Assembly (NCBI RefSeq): GCF_003201975.1
Contig: NZ_QJJQ01000001.1
Coordinates: 579,025 to 643,024 of the forward strand
Direction of reading: 5' to 3'
Source of the DNA: Pseudogracilibacillus auburnensis
Lineage (GTDB): Bacteria > Bacillota > Bacilli > Bacillales > Amphibacillaceae
DNA length: 64,000 bases
Shown here: in pieces, positions 9,853 through 19,812 of the stretch
How positions within the stretch are numbered: the stretch's first letter is position 1
How the letters are laid out: the number at the start of each line of letters is the position of its first letter
Notes under the pieces: model-generated
Seen by the model: only the letters and a program-made list of their open reading frames with translations
What the model was told of the DNA's origin: nothing
Database searches by the model: none
Position numbers and translations under genes: made by a program

Positions 9853-11343
9853 ATGTCTGTAGATCATATTTATCAATTAATTTCAATAATCCTATATATG
9901 GTAGCAATGTTATTCATCGGTTGGTATGCATTTAGACGAACAGTTAACTTAACGGATTATATGTTAGGTGGGCGATCATTAGGACCAGCAGTAACCGCAT
10001 TAAGTGCTGGAGCTGCCGATATGTCAGGATGGCTACTGATGGGATTACCAGGTGCGATTTACGCGGCTGGACTAGTTGAGGCGTGGATAGCGATTGGACT
10101 AACGATAGGAGCCTATTTAAACTGGCTATTTGTAGCACCGCGACTTCGTGTATATACACAAGTATCAAATGACTCCATTACAATACCAAGTTATCTAGAA
10201 AATAGGTTAAAAGATACTTCAAGAATTTTGCGTATCGCATCAGGAATTATTATTTTGATTTTCTTTACATTCTATGTGTCATCTGGGATGGTTGCAGGTG
10301 GAGTGTTTTTTGAAAGTTCCTTTGGTCTACCTTACCATACTGGCCTAATTATCGTTTCGATTGTTGTTATCGCTTATACACTATTTGGTGGATTCCTTGC
10401 AGTAAGTTATACTGACTTTGTTCAAGGACTTATTATGTTTTTAGCATTAATTCTCGTTCCTGTTTTCGGTATCTTTTTAACAGGTGGTTTTTCTGAAACG
10501 GCTGAGTCCATTCGAGCAGTAGATCCGACAAGACTAAGCTTAATACAAGGTGCTTCATTTATCGGAGTTATTTCTGCTGCAGCCTGGGGACTTGGATATT
10601 TTGGACAGCCACATATTATCGTCCGATTTATGGCTATTAAGTCAGTAAAGGAAACGAAGGAAGCTAGAAGAATCGGGATTAGTTGGATGGCTTTAAGTTT
10701 AATTGGGGCTATTGCTACAGCATTGATAGGAATTGCTTATTTTCAGCAAAATCCAGATGTAACAATAACAGATCCTGAAGCAGTGTTTATCGAACTTGGC
10801 CAAATTATTTTCCATCCGTTTATTGCAGGAATCATGCTTGCAGCTATCCTAGCAGCTGTTATGAGTACGATTTCATCTCAATTAATTGTTACATCATCTG
10901 CATTAATTGAAGATTTATATAAAGCAGTGATTAAAGTAGATGCAACAGATAAAAGATATGTTTTCCTCGGTAGAATGTCGGTTCTATTCGTGTCAGTCGT
11001 TGCCATGCTTTTTGCGTGGACGAAAACAAATACGATTTTAAAGCTTGTATCTTTTGCTTGGGCAGGATTTGGAGCTTCGTTTGGACCGATTATTATCCTT
11101 TCACTTTATTGGAGAAAAATTACGAATAAAGGTGCTTTAGCCGGGATGGTTGTTGGAGCAATTACCGTCATTATTTGGGGGAATGTAGAAGCTCTTACAG
11201 GAACATTATATGAAATTGTCCCAGGGTTTTTACTTAACCTAATCGTCACCGTTCTTGTTAGTTTAATGACATATAAAGAAGATAAGGAAATAACCGAAGA
11301 ATTTGATGAAACGTTACGATTATTGAAAAAAGAAAGAGCATAA
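9853..11343 (+). CDS. opuE: Sodium/proline symporter, OpuE/PutP type
   Basis: About 496 aa, an SSS-family transporter with roughly 13 membrane segments. It carries YMLGGRSLGP, LSAGAADMSGWLLMGLPGA and the QGLIMFLALI region typical of PutP/OpuE proline carriers. It imports proline with sodium. Its position just before gatCAB matches opuE in B. subtilis, where proline uptake serves osmoprotection. ATG 9847 is only one base past the GAGGAGGG ribosome site, while ATG 9853 has seven-base spacing, so I use the latter. A terminator follows. A nutritional PutP role cannot be excluded. Confidence 0.88.
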   Translation: MSVDHIYQLISIILYMVAMLFIGWYAFRRTVNLTDYMLGGRSLGPAVTALSAGAADMSGWLLMGLPGAIYAAGLVEAWIAIGLTIGAYLNWLFVAPRLRVYTQVSNDSITIPSYLENRLKDTSRILRIASGIIILIFFTFYVSSGMVAGGVFFESSFGLPYHTGLIIVSIVVIAYTLFGGFLAVSYTDFVQGLIMFLALILVPVFGIFLTGGFSETAESIRAVDPTRLSLIQGASFIGVISAAAWGLGYFGQPHIIVRFMAIKSVKETKEARRIGISWMALSLIGAIATALIGIAYFQQNPDVTITDPEAVFIELGQIIFHPFIAGIMLAAILAAVMSTISSQLIVTSSALIEDLYKAVIKVDATDKRYVFLGRMSVLFVSVVAMLFAWTKTNTILKLVSFAWAGFGASFGPIIILSLYWRKITNKGALAGMVVGAITVIIWGNVEALTGTLYEIVPGFLLNLIVTVLVSLMTYKEDKEITEEFDETLRLLKKERA

Positions 11344-11360
11344 CATTTCGGGTGAACAAC

Positions 11361-11389
11361 AAGCCTATGCATTTAGTGTAGGCTTTTTG
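11361..11389 (+). terminator. Terminator after opuE
   Basis: AAGCCTA and TAGGCTT arms form a short stem around ATGCATTTAGTG, followed by TTTTT. It separates opuE from the gat operon. Confidence 0.7.
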
Positions 11390-11677
11390 GTTTCTAAAAT
11401 TATCCAGTTATATAGTATATTTCTTTCGCATGATTATGTAGAAAAAATGTAGGGGGAAGTAGCTAAATAAGAACGTGCGATCTTTATGTGATAGGATTAG
11501 TTGCTATATCAATCATTATTCTGCTATTATCAAGAGTGTTGCTACCTTTTTATATTAATGCTTTATTAATAGAAGTGTGACAAACTAATACGACATTTTC
11601 TAAGTTGTAGTAAACGATTTTCACAAAAAATTATGATAAAATTTAATGATGAACAAACTGTACTAGCAAGATTTTAT
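11390..11677. other. Intergenic region carrying the gat operon promoter
   Basis: No gene seen. A possible minus-10 TATGAT lies at 11632–11637, but a matching minus-35 at standard spacing is not obvious. Confidence 0.3.
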
Positions 11678-11690
11678 GGAGGTGAATGAA

Positions 11691-11981
11691 ATGGCTACAA
11701 TTTCTAAAGAAGATATCATTAGAACTGCAGATTTAGCAAGACTTGTACTTACAGATGAAGAAGCTCAAATGTATAGTGAGCAATTAAGTGAGATTTTAAC
11801 ATTTACTGAAAAAATAAATGAAATAAATACAGACGACGTGACACCTACGACGAATGGAAATCAAATAACGAATGTTCTACGGAAAGACAAACCAGTACAA
11901 TGGGAAAAACAGGATGAGGCGCTTGAAAATGCACCAGAACACGAGGATAACCAATTTAAAGTACCGGCAATAATGGATTAA
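11691..11981 (+). CDS. gatC: Aspartyl/glutamyl-tRNA amidotransferase subunit C
   Basis: 96 aa, the usual GatC length. It shows the family pattern LARLVLTDEE near the start, a middle QLSEILTFTEKINEINTDDVTPT, and a C-terminal LRKDKPVQW. GatC wraps between GatA and GatB and stabilises the amidotransferase that converts Glu-tRNA(Gln) to Gln-tRNA(Gln). The ATG at 11691 follows GGAGGTGA; an in-frame ATG at 11676 overlaps the ribosome site and is rejected. gatA starts 13 bp downstream. Confidence 0.95.
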   Translation: MATISKEDIIRTADLARLVLTDEEAQMYSEQLSEILTFTEKINEINTDDVTPTTNGNQITNVLRKDKPVQWEKQDEALENAPEHEDNQFKVPAIMD

Positions 11982-11994
11982 GGAGGGACAATGA

Positions 11995-13470
11995 ATGGCT
12001 CTATACAATTATACAATTAAACAAGTCGAAAACATGCTACATAAAAAAGAAATCTCTGCCGAAGAATTAGCAAATTTATCGTTTGAACAAATTCGGGCTG
12101 TTGATGGAGATGTTAAAGCATTCCTGACATTAAATGAAGAAAATGTAAAAGCAAAAGCGAAAAAACTCGATGAAGAAAAAACGTATGGTAAAAAATTGGC
12201 AGCTATACCAGGGGCTATCAAAGATAATATTGTGACAAAAGGAATTCGGACAACATGTGCAAGTCAGATGTTGGCAAATTTTGATGATCCTCTTTATGAT
12301 GCAACAGTAACGGAAAAGCTAGCAAATGAAGATTCACTTATGATTGGGAAACTCAACATGGACGAGTTTGCGATGGGTTCATCTACGGAAACATCGAGCT
12401 TTCAAAAAACATACAACCCATGGAATCTTGATCATGTGCCAGGTGGCTCGAGTGGAGGATCGGCTGCAGCAGTTGCGGCGGGAGAGGTAATGTTTTCTCT
12501 CGGTACAGATACAGGCGGATCGATTCGTCAGCCAGCTGCCTTTTGTGGAATCGTTGGGATGAAGCCAACATATGGACTTGTATCACGTTTCGGACTTGTT
12601 GCATTTGCACCATCACTTGATCAAATCGGCCCATTAACAAGAACGGTTGAAGACAATGCACGGGTATTAGAAGTAATTGCAGGTCATGATGCAAATGACT
12701 CAACAAGTAGTAAAAATGCCATACCTTCTTATGTTGATGCTTTAGTTGAAGATGTCAAAGGGTTAAAAATTGCGGTTCCAAAGCAATTTTTAAGTGAAGG
12801 TGTATCGGAAGAAGTAAAAGAATCAGTTAAAAATGCACTCCAAATGTATGAATTACTCGGTGCAACGTGGGAGGAAGTATCATTACCACATTTACCGTAT
12901 GCGGATGCTGCATATTATTTAATTGCAAATGGCGAAGCATCTTCAAGTCTTGCACGATTTGATGGCGTTCGTTTTGGCAACCGTTCCGACAATGCAACAG
13001 ATATGATTGATATGTTTAAACAATCTCGTACTGAAGGCTTTGGTGAAGAAGTAAAACGTCGTATCTTAATGGGGACGACTGTTTTGAGCGGACGTGATAA
13101 TTTTAACGAAGCCTATTTTAGAAAAGCTCAAAAAGTTCGTACTTTAATAGCGAATGACTTTAAAGCCGCTTTTGAACAATATGATGTTATTATTGGACCT
13201 ACTACACCGACACCAGCTTTTAAATTTGGTGAAAAAATAGACGATCCTTTAACAATGTATACGAGCGATATTTTAACAGTACCTGTAAACTTGGCTGGAC
13301 TTCCGGCATTATCTGTTCCAAATGGGTATACAGAAGCAGGCTTACCGTTAGGCTTACAAATTATTGGAAAACATTTTGATGAACAAACGATTTATCGTGC
13401 AGCATATGCATACGAAAAAGCGACAAATCATCATAAAAAGCGTCCAAACTTTGGGGGTGCTAGTGAATGA
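11995..13470 (+). CDS. gatA: Aspartyl/glutamyl-tRNA amidotransferase subunit A
   Basis: 491 aa, an amidase-signature enzyme that frees ammonia from glutamine for the GatB transamidase site. The catalytic Ser-cisSer-Lys set is visible: Lys in GAIKDN near residue 76, Ser in the GGSSGGS loop near 152, and nucleophile Ser in DTGGSIRQP near 176. The ATG at 11995 follows AGGAGGG with good spacing; an upstream ATG at 11991 is out of frame. The gene overlaps gatB by four bases (ATGA), indicating translational coupling. Confidence 0.97.
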   Translation: MALYNYTIKQVENMLHKKEISAEELANLSFEQIRAVDGDVKAFLTLNEENVKAKAKKLDEEKTYGKKLAAIPGAIKDNIVTKGIRTTCASQMLANFDDPLYDATVTEKLANEDSLMIGKLNMDEFAMGSSTETSSFQKTYNPWNLDHVPGGSSGGSAAAVAAGEVMFSLGTDTGGSIRQPAAFCGIVGMKPTYGLVSRFGLVAFAPSLDQIGPLTRTVEDNARVLEVIAGHDANDSTSSKNAIPSYVDALVEDVKGLKIAVPKQFLSEGVSEEVKESVKNALQMYELLGATWEEVSLPHLPYADAAYYLIANGEASSSLARFDGVRFGNRSDNATDMIDMFKQSRTEGFGEEVKRRILMGTTVLSGRDNFNEAYFRKAQKVRTLIANDFKAAFEQYDVIIGPTTPTPAFKFGEKIDDPLTMYTSDILTVPVNLAGLPALSVPNGYTEAGLPLGLQIIGKHFDEQTIYRAAYAYEKATNHHKKRPNFGGASE

Positions 13471-14894
13471 AATTTGAAACAGTAATTGGACTTGAAATTC
13501 ATGTGGAATTAAAGACGAAATCAAAAATATTTTCATCAAGCCCAAATGCGTTTGGAAGTGAACCAAATGCGAATGTAAATCCGAAAGATTTAGGGTATCC
13601 TGGTACACTGCCGGTCTTAAATGAAGAGGCAGTTAACTATGGCATGAAAGCATCGATGGCACTTAATTGTGATATTGCATCTGAAACAGTGTTTGACCGT
13701 AAACATTATTTCTATCCAGACAACCCAGCAGCTTATCAAATTTCTCAAGATGAACAACCGATTGGGGAGCATGGCTGGATCGAAATTGAAGTAGATGGGA
13801 ATAAAAAGAAAATTGGTATTGAACGAATTCATTTAGAGGAAGATGCAGGTAAGTTAACTCATGCAGCGGATGGCTCGCTCGTTGACTATAACCGTCAAGG
13901 AACACCATTAATTGAAATTGTTTCCGAACCAGATATTCGTTCACCAGAAGAAGCATATGCTTATTTAGAAAAGGTAAAAAGTATTATTCAATATACTGGA
14001 GTTTCGGATGTTCGAATGGAGGAAGGCTCTCTTCGGTGTGATGCCAATATTTCTTTACGACCTGTTGGTCAAAAAGAATTTGGAACGAAAACAGAATTAA
14101 AGAATTTAAATTCTTTTGCTTTTGTTCGCGCAGGGCTCGAATATGAAGTAAAGCGTCAAACAAAAATTTTATCAGAAGGCGGCGGAATCCAGCAAGAAAC
14201 TCGCCGTTATGATGAAAAAACGAAAAAAACAATTTTAATGCGAGTGAAAGGTGATGCGGATGATTATCGCCTTTTCCCTGATCCGGATCTCGTTCCAATT
14301 TATATTGATGACGAATGGAAAGAGCGAATTCGTAAGGAAATCCCTGAGCTCCCAGATGCACGTAAAAAGCGCTATGTGGAAGAACTTGACTTACCAGAAT
14401 ATGATGCAGGCGTTATTACAGCAACGAAGGAAATGGCAGACTTTTTTGAAGCGACCGTCGACTTTGGTGCCGATGTAAAACAAGCTTCAAACTGGCTTAT
14501 GGGCGATGTCTCAGCGTATATGAATAAACATTTAAAAGAAGTACACGAATTAGCCATCACTCCAGACGGTCTAGCAAAAATGATTAAGCTCATTGAAAAT
14601 GGAACCATCTCATCTAAAATTGCAAAACAAGTTTTTGCTGAACTTGTTGAAAATGGCGGTGATCCGGAAGTATTCGTGAAAGAAAAAGGACTCGTCCAAA
14701 TTTCTGATGAAGGACAATTACGTGAAATTGTTGGCAACGTACTAGATGAAAATGAACAATCGATTGTTGATTTTAAAGATGGGAAAGGACGGGCGCTTGG
14801 ATTTTTAGTTGGACAAGTAATGAAAGCAACAAAAGGTCAAGCAAACCCACAACTTGTTAATAAAATTTTGAAAGAAGAGATTGAAAAGCGATAA
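13467..14894 (+). CDS. gatB: Aspartyl/glutamyl-tRNA amidotransferase subunit B
   Basis: 475 aa, normal length. It begins with the GatB signature [18 protein letters not shown] and has the [15 protein letters not shown] and [14 protein letters not shown] motifs of the cradle domain. The C-terminal helical and YqeY-like tail, after about residue 300, contacts tRNA. It activates and amidates Glu-tRNA(Gln) using ammonia from GatA. Its start overlaps the gatA stop. The next 460 bp contain a repeat array and a terminator before dgkB. Confidence 0.97.
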   Translation: MKFETVIGLEIHVELKTKSKIFSSSPNAFGSEPNANVNPKDLGYPGTLPVLNEEAVNYGMKASMALNCDIASETVFDRKHYFYPDNPAAYQISQDEQPIGEHGWIEIEVDGNKKKIGIERIHLEEDAGKLTHAADGSLVDYNRQGTPLIEIVSEPDIRSPEEAYAYLEKVKSIIQYTGVSDVRMEEGSLRCDANISLRPVGQKEFGTKTELKNLNSFAFVRAGLEYEVKRQTKILSEGGGIQQETRRYDEKTKKTILMRVKGDADDYRLFPDPDLVPIYIDDEWKERIRKEIPELPDARKKRYVEELDLPEYDAGVITATKEMADFFEATVDFGADVKQASNWLMGDVSAYMNKHLKEVHELAITPDGLAKMIKLIENGTISSKIAKQVFAELVENGGDPEVFVKEKGLVQISDEGQLREIVGNVLDENEQSIVDFKDGKGRALGFLVGQVMKATKGQANPQLVNKILKEEIEKR

Positions 14895-14952
14895 AAATTA
14901 GAGCTTGTAGTGCTAGGGATGTGCGGTTTGGAATTTACGGTTATGGAGGAGA

Positions 14953-15118
14953 ATTCAGCGCTTCGGCGTTTAATTCAGCGGTAATCGATCGTGATTCAGC
15001 GCTCCCGCATTAATTCAGCGGTAATCGATCGTGATTCAGCGCTTCGGCGTTTAATTCAGCGATAATCGATCGTAAATCAGCGCTCCCGCATTTAATTTTA
15101 GCGAGAATCGATTGCAAT
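14953..15118. repeat. ~20-bp tandem array with alternating unit types (gatB–dgkB gap)
   Basis: About eight units of 19–21 bp, each starting with a variant of ATTCAGCG. They alternate between a CTTCGGCG/CTCCCGCA type and a GTAATCGATCG type, so the larger repeat is 40–41 bp (starts at 14953, 14994, 15034, 15075). The last unit decays. Further degenerate sequence runs to about 15200. No gene is seen in 14895–15359. Confidence 0.85.
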
Positions 15119-15268
15119 GCGGCGCGGTGGCTTCCGCATCGAATCCGCGAATCGACAAATTCTCAGAAGCAGAAGCTACCCAGCGAATTCTTATCCGCTA
15201 GTTCACTAGTTATTCGCTTGGATTAATTACTCTATACTATTACGCTTTTTAACATAGCTATACAAATG

Positions 15269-15300
15269 AGACTACTGCCCTCGAGTAGTAGTCTTCTTCT
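15269..15300 (+). terminator. Probable terminator ahead of dgkB
   Basis: AGACTACT and AGTAGTCT form an 8-bp perfect stem with a 10-base loop, followed by TCTTCTTG. The tail is only moderately T-rich. Confidence 0.5.
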
Positions 15301-15359
15301 TGTATAGGAACATAGTAAACGGAACATTGTTATTTGTTTTGTTTAAAGGAGGTCATCTT

Positions 15360-16298
15360 GTGAAAAGGGCTCGAATTATTTATAACCCAACTGCTGGTCG
15401 AGAATTATTTCGGAAGGAGTTGCCAAAAGTACTTGAGCGATTTGAACAAGCTGGTTATGAGACATCTGCCCATGCAACCGTTGGTGAGGGAGATGCAACA
15501 AATGCTGCCGAAATTGCTGTGGAAAGAGAGTATGATATCGTTATTGTAGCTGGTGGAGATGGTACAATTAATGAGGTTGTTCATGGGATTGCTGGATCAG
15601 AATATCGACCTAAACTAGGAATCATTCCAGTTGGAACGACAAATGATTTTGCAAGAGCATTATCCATTCCACGTGACATTAAAAAGGCAGTCGATATTAT
15701 CTTAAAAAATAATGCAAAAGCACTCGATATCGGAAAAGTAAATGATCATTATTTTATTAATATTGCTGGTGGTGGAGATTTAACCGAATTAACGTATGAT
15801 GTGCCAATCAAATTAAAATCAGCAATTGGTCAATTAGCTTATTATATGAAAGGAATTGAAATGCTTCCTTTCTTAAGACCTGTTTCGACAACAATTGAAT
15901 ATGATGATCAAATTTTCGAAGGCGATATCATGCTGTTTTTAGTGGCAAACACGAATTCGGTTGGTGGGTTTGAAAAGCTCGCCCCTGACGCATTAATAGA
16001 TGACGGTTATTTTGACTTACTTATCTTGAAAAAGACGAATTTAGCAGAATTTTTACGAATTGCAACAGCTGGAATACGTGGTGCACATATTGAAGATGAG
16101 AATATTATTTATACACAGGCAAAACGGATAAAAGTTACACCAAAAGAGAAAATGCAATTAAATGTGGACGGAGAATTTGGCGGTTTATTACCAGGCGAAA
16201 TTGTGAATTTGAACAAACATATTCAGTTTTTTGTCAGTGATGAATTTCTTGCTAGAGAAGCCGAAATAAAAAACCGATTATTGGAAAAACGAGACTAA
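15360..16298 (+). CDS. dgkB: Diacylglycerol kinase, lipid kinase of the DgkB type
   Basis: 312 aa. DAGK-catalytic domain with RARIIYNPTAG at the N-terminus, the nucleotide-binding GGDGT at residues 65–69, and GTTNDFARAL. DgkB phosphorylates diacylglycerol produced during lipoteichoic acid synthesis so that it re-enters phospholipid synthesis. The GTG at 15360 is preceded by AAAGGAGGT. An upstream in-frame start at 15300 would read through the preceding hairpin tail and ribosome site and is unlikely. In B. subtilis rlmCD follows closely; here about 9.6 kb separate the two. Confidence 0.92.
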   Translation: MKRARIIYNPTAGRELFRKELPKVLERFEQAGYETSAHATVGEGDATNAAEIAVEREYDIVIVAGGDGTINEVVHGIAGSEYRPKLGIIPVGTTNDFARALSIPRDIKKAVDIILKNNAKALDIGKVNDHYFINIAGGGDLTELTYDVPIKLKSAIGQLAYYMKGIEMLPFLRPVSTTIEYDDQIFEGDIMLFLVANTNSVGGFEKLAPDALIDDGYFDLLILKKTNLAEFLRIATAGIRGAHIEDENIIYTQAKRIKVTPKEKMQLNVDGEFGGLLPGEIVNLNKHIQFFVSDEFLAREAEIKNRLLEKRD

Positions 16299-16315
16299 AA
16301 TGGTTTCGTTTTTTT
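16286..16315 (+). terminator. Terminator overlapping the dgkB stop
   Basis: AAAACGAGAC and GTTTCGTTTT form a 10-bp stem with one mismatch, followed by a T run. The left arm lies inside the last codons of dgkB. Confidence 0.65.
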
Positions 16316-16361
16316 GTTTGTGCATAAAGGAGGGAGCGTTCTTCTTTTAGAGCTTGTTCAT

Positions 16362-16481
16362 GGCACATAATTTATGGTATAGGCATATCTCGCATTTCTG
16401 CGGCACGTAATTTATGAAATCGGCACATCCTGTATTTCCTTTACACATCCCGCCTCTCTACGACGACCTAATTTGTGATAC
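16362..16481. repeat. 20-bp tandem array with alternating units (dgkB–permease gap)
   Basis: Units begin at 16362, 16382, 16402, 16422, 16442 and 16462. GGCACATAATTTATG-type and GGCATATCTCGCATT-type units alternate. The first four are clear and the last two decayed. The period is exactly 20 bp. No gene is seen in this gap. Confidence 0.75.
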
Positions 16482-16631
16482 CTTCTGCCATTGCCTCGTC
16501 CTTTTTAACCTTCACTATGTCACGATAAAATTCTTTTAAGTTAAGACCATTCCATAAAAGTTGATGAATAAGTCTCTTTCACCAATCATAAAAATGTAAA
16601 GACAAGTCCTATTATGAAAGGGGAAAACCAA

Positions 16632-18047
16632 ATGGAAGATGTGAAACTTGTAAAAATATTAAAAAATAAAGATGTGCTCACACTTGCTTTTGGAGCAATG
16701 ATTGGTTGGGGCTGGGTAGTGACAGCAGGACTATGGATTACTGAAGCAGGGTCACTTGGCGCGATACTTGCTTTTGTTATTGGCGGTATTTTAGTTGTTT
16801 TAATTGGACTAACGTATGCGGAACTTGCGTCATCACTGCCACTTGCAGGTGGGGAATTAATCTACAGTTTTAAAGCAATGGGAAGGGTTGCTTCTTATGT
16901 AACAACTTGGGCACTTATACTTGGTTATGTTTCTGTTGTAGCCTTTGAAGCTGTCGCATTGCCAACCGTGTTTGAATATTTAATCCCGGATTATAGTGTT
17001 GGGTATTTATATACCATTGCAGATTGGGAAGTGACGGCTACATGGGCAGGAGTTGGAATTCTGGGCTCTATCCTTATTACGTGGATTAATTATCGAGGGA
17101 TTAAATTTTCAACGGCGATTATGTTTATATTAACGTTACTGATTGTCATTGCAGGAGTTTTATTAATTACTGGAAGCGGAGTCTCAGGGTCTTCCGCCAA
17201 TATGCAACCATTATTTGAAAACGGTACAGCGGGAATTCTGACAGTTATTATTATGACACCTTTTATGTTTGTCGGCTTTGATGTTATTCCACAGGCGGCA
17301 GAAGAAATAAATTTGCCACAAAAAAGAATTGGACAATTATTAATTTTTTCCGTTATCCTTGCTGTTATTTGGTATGTTTCCATTATTTTTGGCGTGTCAC
17401 GAATTTTAACACCCGAAGAAATTAGCGCTTCGAATCTTGTGACAGCTGATGCGATGGCAAAAGCGTTTGGTAACAGTAAAATGATGGGTAATATATTAGT
17501 GCTCGGTGGAATAGGTGGAATTTTAACGAGTTGGATCGGTTTTTATATTGGTGGAAGTCGGGCGATTTATGCACTTGCCCGGGCAGGAATGTTACCTAAA
17601 GCTCTCGGTGATCTCCATCCAACATATAAAACACCATATAAAGCAATTTTATTAATTGGTATGTTGTCTGCGATTGCTCCATTATTCGGTCGTCCCGCAT
17701 TAGTTTGGCTCGTTGATGCTGGTGGTTTTGGCCTTGTTATCGCTTGGTTTATGGTGGCGGTTTCCTTTTTAATTTTACGAAAAAAAGAGCCGAAGATGGT
17801 TCGTCCATTCCAGCTAAAAGGTGGTCCAGTCATTGGCTGGATTGCGATCGTCATGGCAATTGGAGTCGGAATTTTATATATGCCTGGAATGCCTTCAGCC
17901 TTAATATGGCCGTATGAGTGGATCATTGTTATTATTTGGATGATGATAGGAGTTGTTTTCTATCAAGTTTCGATAAGAAAAAGAAGCGCAATAAAAACAG
18001 AAGATCACCTAAACAACGAAATTAATCGTGTTATTAAATACAAATAA
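16632..18047 (+). CDS. APC-family amino acid permease
   Basis: About 471 aa with roughly 12 membrane segments. The first helix carries AFGAMIGWGWVVTAG, the unwound-helix substrate site of APC transporters, and helix six shows MFVGFDVIPQAAEEI. It probably imports an amino acid or amine used by the enzymes downstream. ATG 16632 is preceded by GAAAGGGG with eight-base spacing and is preferred over ATG 16614. A GAF/PucR-type regulator starts 27 bp after its stop. Substrate cannot be read from sequence; the serine dehydratase in the same cassette makes a serine-like substrate an inference only. Confidence 0.8.
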   Translation: MEDVKLVKILKNKDVLTLAFGAMIGWGWVVTAGLWITEAGSLGAILAFVIGGILVVLIGLTYAELASSLPLAGGELIYSFKAMGRVASYVTTWALILGYVSVVAFEAVALPTVFEYLIPDYSVGYLYTIADWEVTATWAGVGILGSILITWINYRGIKFSTAIMFILTLLIVIAGVLLITGSGVSGSSANMQPLFENGTAGILTVIIMTPFMFVGFDVIPQAAEEINLPQKRIGQLLIFSVILAVIWYVSIIFGVSRILTPEEISASNLVTADAMAKAFGNSKMMGNILVLGGIGGILTSWIGFYIGGSRAIYALARAGMLPKALGDLHPTYKTPYKAILLIGMLSAIAPLFGRPALVWLVDAGGFGLVIAWFMVAVSFLILRKKEPKMVRPFQLKGGPVIGWIAIVMAIGVGILYMPGMPSALIWPYEWIIVIIWMMIGVVFYQVSIRKRSAIKTEDHLNNEINRVIKYK

Positions 18048-18074
18048 TGTATGTTAAAATAGGAAGTATCATGT

Positions 18075-19727
18075 GTGGAACGACAACTTCGTTTACTCGA
18101 TAAAGTGGTGTTTTTATTGGATATTCATAAAGCAAAGAAACTATTAGAAATAAATAAAATATTAACGCAGTCATTAAAAATTGAAAAGGTCCTACAAAAT
18201 GTCATTGTTGCTGCAAGTGAATTAATCGAGGTTTCTGATGTGCTCATTATTTATTTATATGATGAAAAAACGAACACATTGCGATTTGCAGAAGGGGAAG
18301 GGATTCATAAAGAGAAATTGAGTAAAATAGCCTTTTCTCCGGGCGAATCGATTTCAGGGAAAATTTTCACCGAAAAAAAATCGAAATTATTTACTTCTGA
18401 ACAAGAAATTGATGCATTTATGAAAAATATGACCCCAGAAAATTACCGTTATTATTATGAAGGGGTTAAAAAGAGAAAAATAAAAAGTGCCTTTTGTGTT
18501 CCAATTTTAAACAAGGATCGCTGCTTAGGTGTAGTCGTCGTCGATAACTTTAATCAAAATAATGTTTTCACAAAAGAAGATATAGAAGTAATCGAATTCG
18601 TTGCTGATCAAAGTGCCATCGCTATCGATAATTCGAATATGTACCAACATTTAAAAGAAAAAAACAGATTACTAAAACAATCGATTTCGATTCATAATCA
18701 ATTCTATCAATTAATCATTGAAGGACGAGGGATTGATCATTTCATCTCTTTGCTAGAAAGAATCATTTCGTCTCCCGTTACATTTGATGCAAATATTTAC
18801 GACCAAGATGAACATACATTTCCAATCGTTAGAGGAAACGATGTGTTAGGTCATTTAAAACTTACCAAACCATTCCAGTCGTTTGTAGAAATGGATCAAA
18901 TTGCAATTGAGCAAGCAAGTCTATCCATTGCACTTGAACTGATCAAGAACAATGCAATTTTTGAAAAAGAAATTCATTTTCGAGAAGAAGTTTTTAATCA
19001 GTTAATGGAAGGGATCTCTGGGAGAGATTTACATCATGCGCTTCAATACGTAAAGTGGAATGAAGGTTCACATGTCCAGTGTATTATTTTAGAAGGACAG
19101 GATCATCCATTATGGGAAATTGATCGTTTAATTGATAAAGAACGATTTGTCCAATCGATTGAACGAATTACTTATACGATCGGTTTACACAGTTTAATTT
19201 TCACGAAAGCTTTTCAATTGATTATGATCATTCCTACTCAAAGTAAACATACCTTAAATAAATTGATCAAGCAAATTCAAATGCACTGGAAGAACGATAA
19301 ACATATTTTATTCGGAATTGGTAGGGAAACGACGATTCAAGAATTATCTATTTCTTATCATGAAGCGGTACGTTCAATCGGGTATGCAAAAATGCATCAT
19401 ATACAAGTCGTCGAATATGCGATGCTTGGGATTGAACGATTATTATATGAAGTGGATGAAGATATTTTAGATATGTTTATGAATGATAAATTGCATAAAC
19501 TTTATACGCTGGATGAAAGTTATTTGGAAACATTACGGATATTTATTAAATTAAATAAAAATCATAAACAGACAGCAGAGTATTTGCACATTCATGCAAA
19601 TACATTATACTATCGGCTCAGAAAAATCGAAGAGGTATTACAAATCGATTTTAATGATGAAAAAGACTGGATTGACTTAGTGGTCGCTTTTCGCTTATAT
19701 GTGGCGAGTAACAAAAAAGATGATTAA
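18075..19727 (+). CDS. GAF-domain transcriptional regulator with PucR/CdaR-type HTH
   Basis: 550 aa. Residues about 25–190 form a GAF sensor domain (FCVPILNKDRCLGVVVVDN). The C-terminal 60 residues hold the PucR-type helix-turn-helix with NHKQTAEYLHIHANTLYYRL. Regulators of this build activate catabolic genes in response to small ligands. It lies between the permease and the aldehyde dehydrogenase, all in the same direction, and is the likely local activator. The GTG at 18075 follows AGGAAG eight bases upstream. Ligand unknown. Confidence 0.85.
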   Translation: MERQLRLLDKVVFLLDIHKAKKLLEINKILTQSLKIEKVLQNVIVAASELIEVSDVLIIYLYDEKTNTLRFAEGEGIHKEKLSKIAFSPGESISGKIFTEKKSKLFTSEQEIDAFMKNMTPENYRYYYEGVKKRKIKSAFCVPILNKDRCLGVVVVDNFNQNNVFTKEDIEVIEFVADQSAIAIDNSNMYQHLKEKNRLLKQSISIHNQFYQLIIEGRGIDHFISLLERIISSPVTFDANIYDQDEHTFPIVRGNDVLGHLKLTKPFQSFVEMDQIAIEQASLSIALELIKNNAIFEKEIHFREEVFNQLMEGISGRDLHHALQYVKWNEGSHVQCIILEGQDHPLWEIDRLIDKERFVQSIERITYTIGLHSLIFTKAFQLIMIIPTQSKHTLNKLIKQIQMHWKNDKHILFGIGRETTIQELSISYHEAVRSIGYAKMHHIQVVEYAMLGIERLLYEVDEDILDMFMNDKLHKLYTLDESYLETLRIFIKLNKNHKQTAEYLHIHANTLYYRLRKIEEVLQIDFNDEKDWIDLVVAFRLYVASNKKDD

Positions 19728-19812
19728 TCTTTGTTACTTGCCACATTTATTTTGTCACAATTTATCCTTATGATAATAGGTAATCATCATTTTTGAGGAG
19801 GATTTTATCATC

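Noticed and set aside
14953..15118. CRISPR array at the repeat clusters (also considered at 1, 16362, 25606 and 49966)
   Set aside because: Units are contiguous or nearly so with no unique spacers of uniform length, and no cas genes are present.
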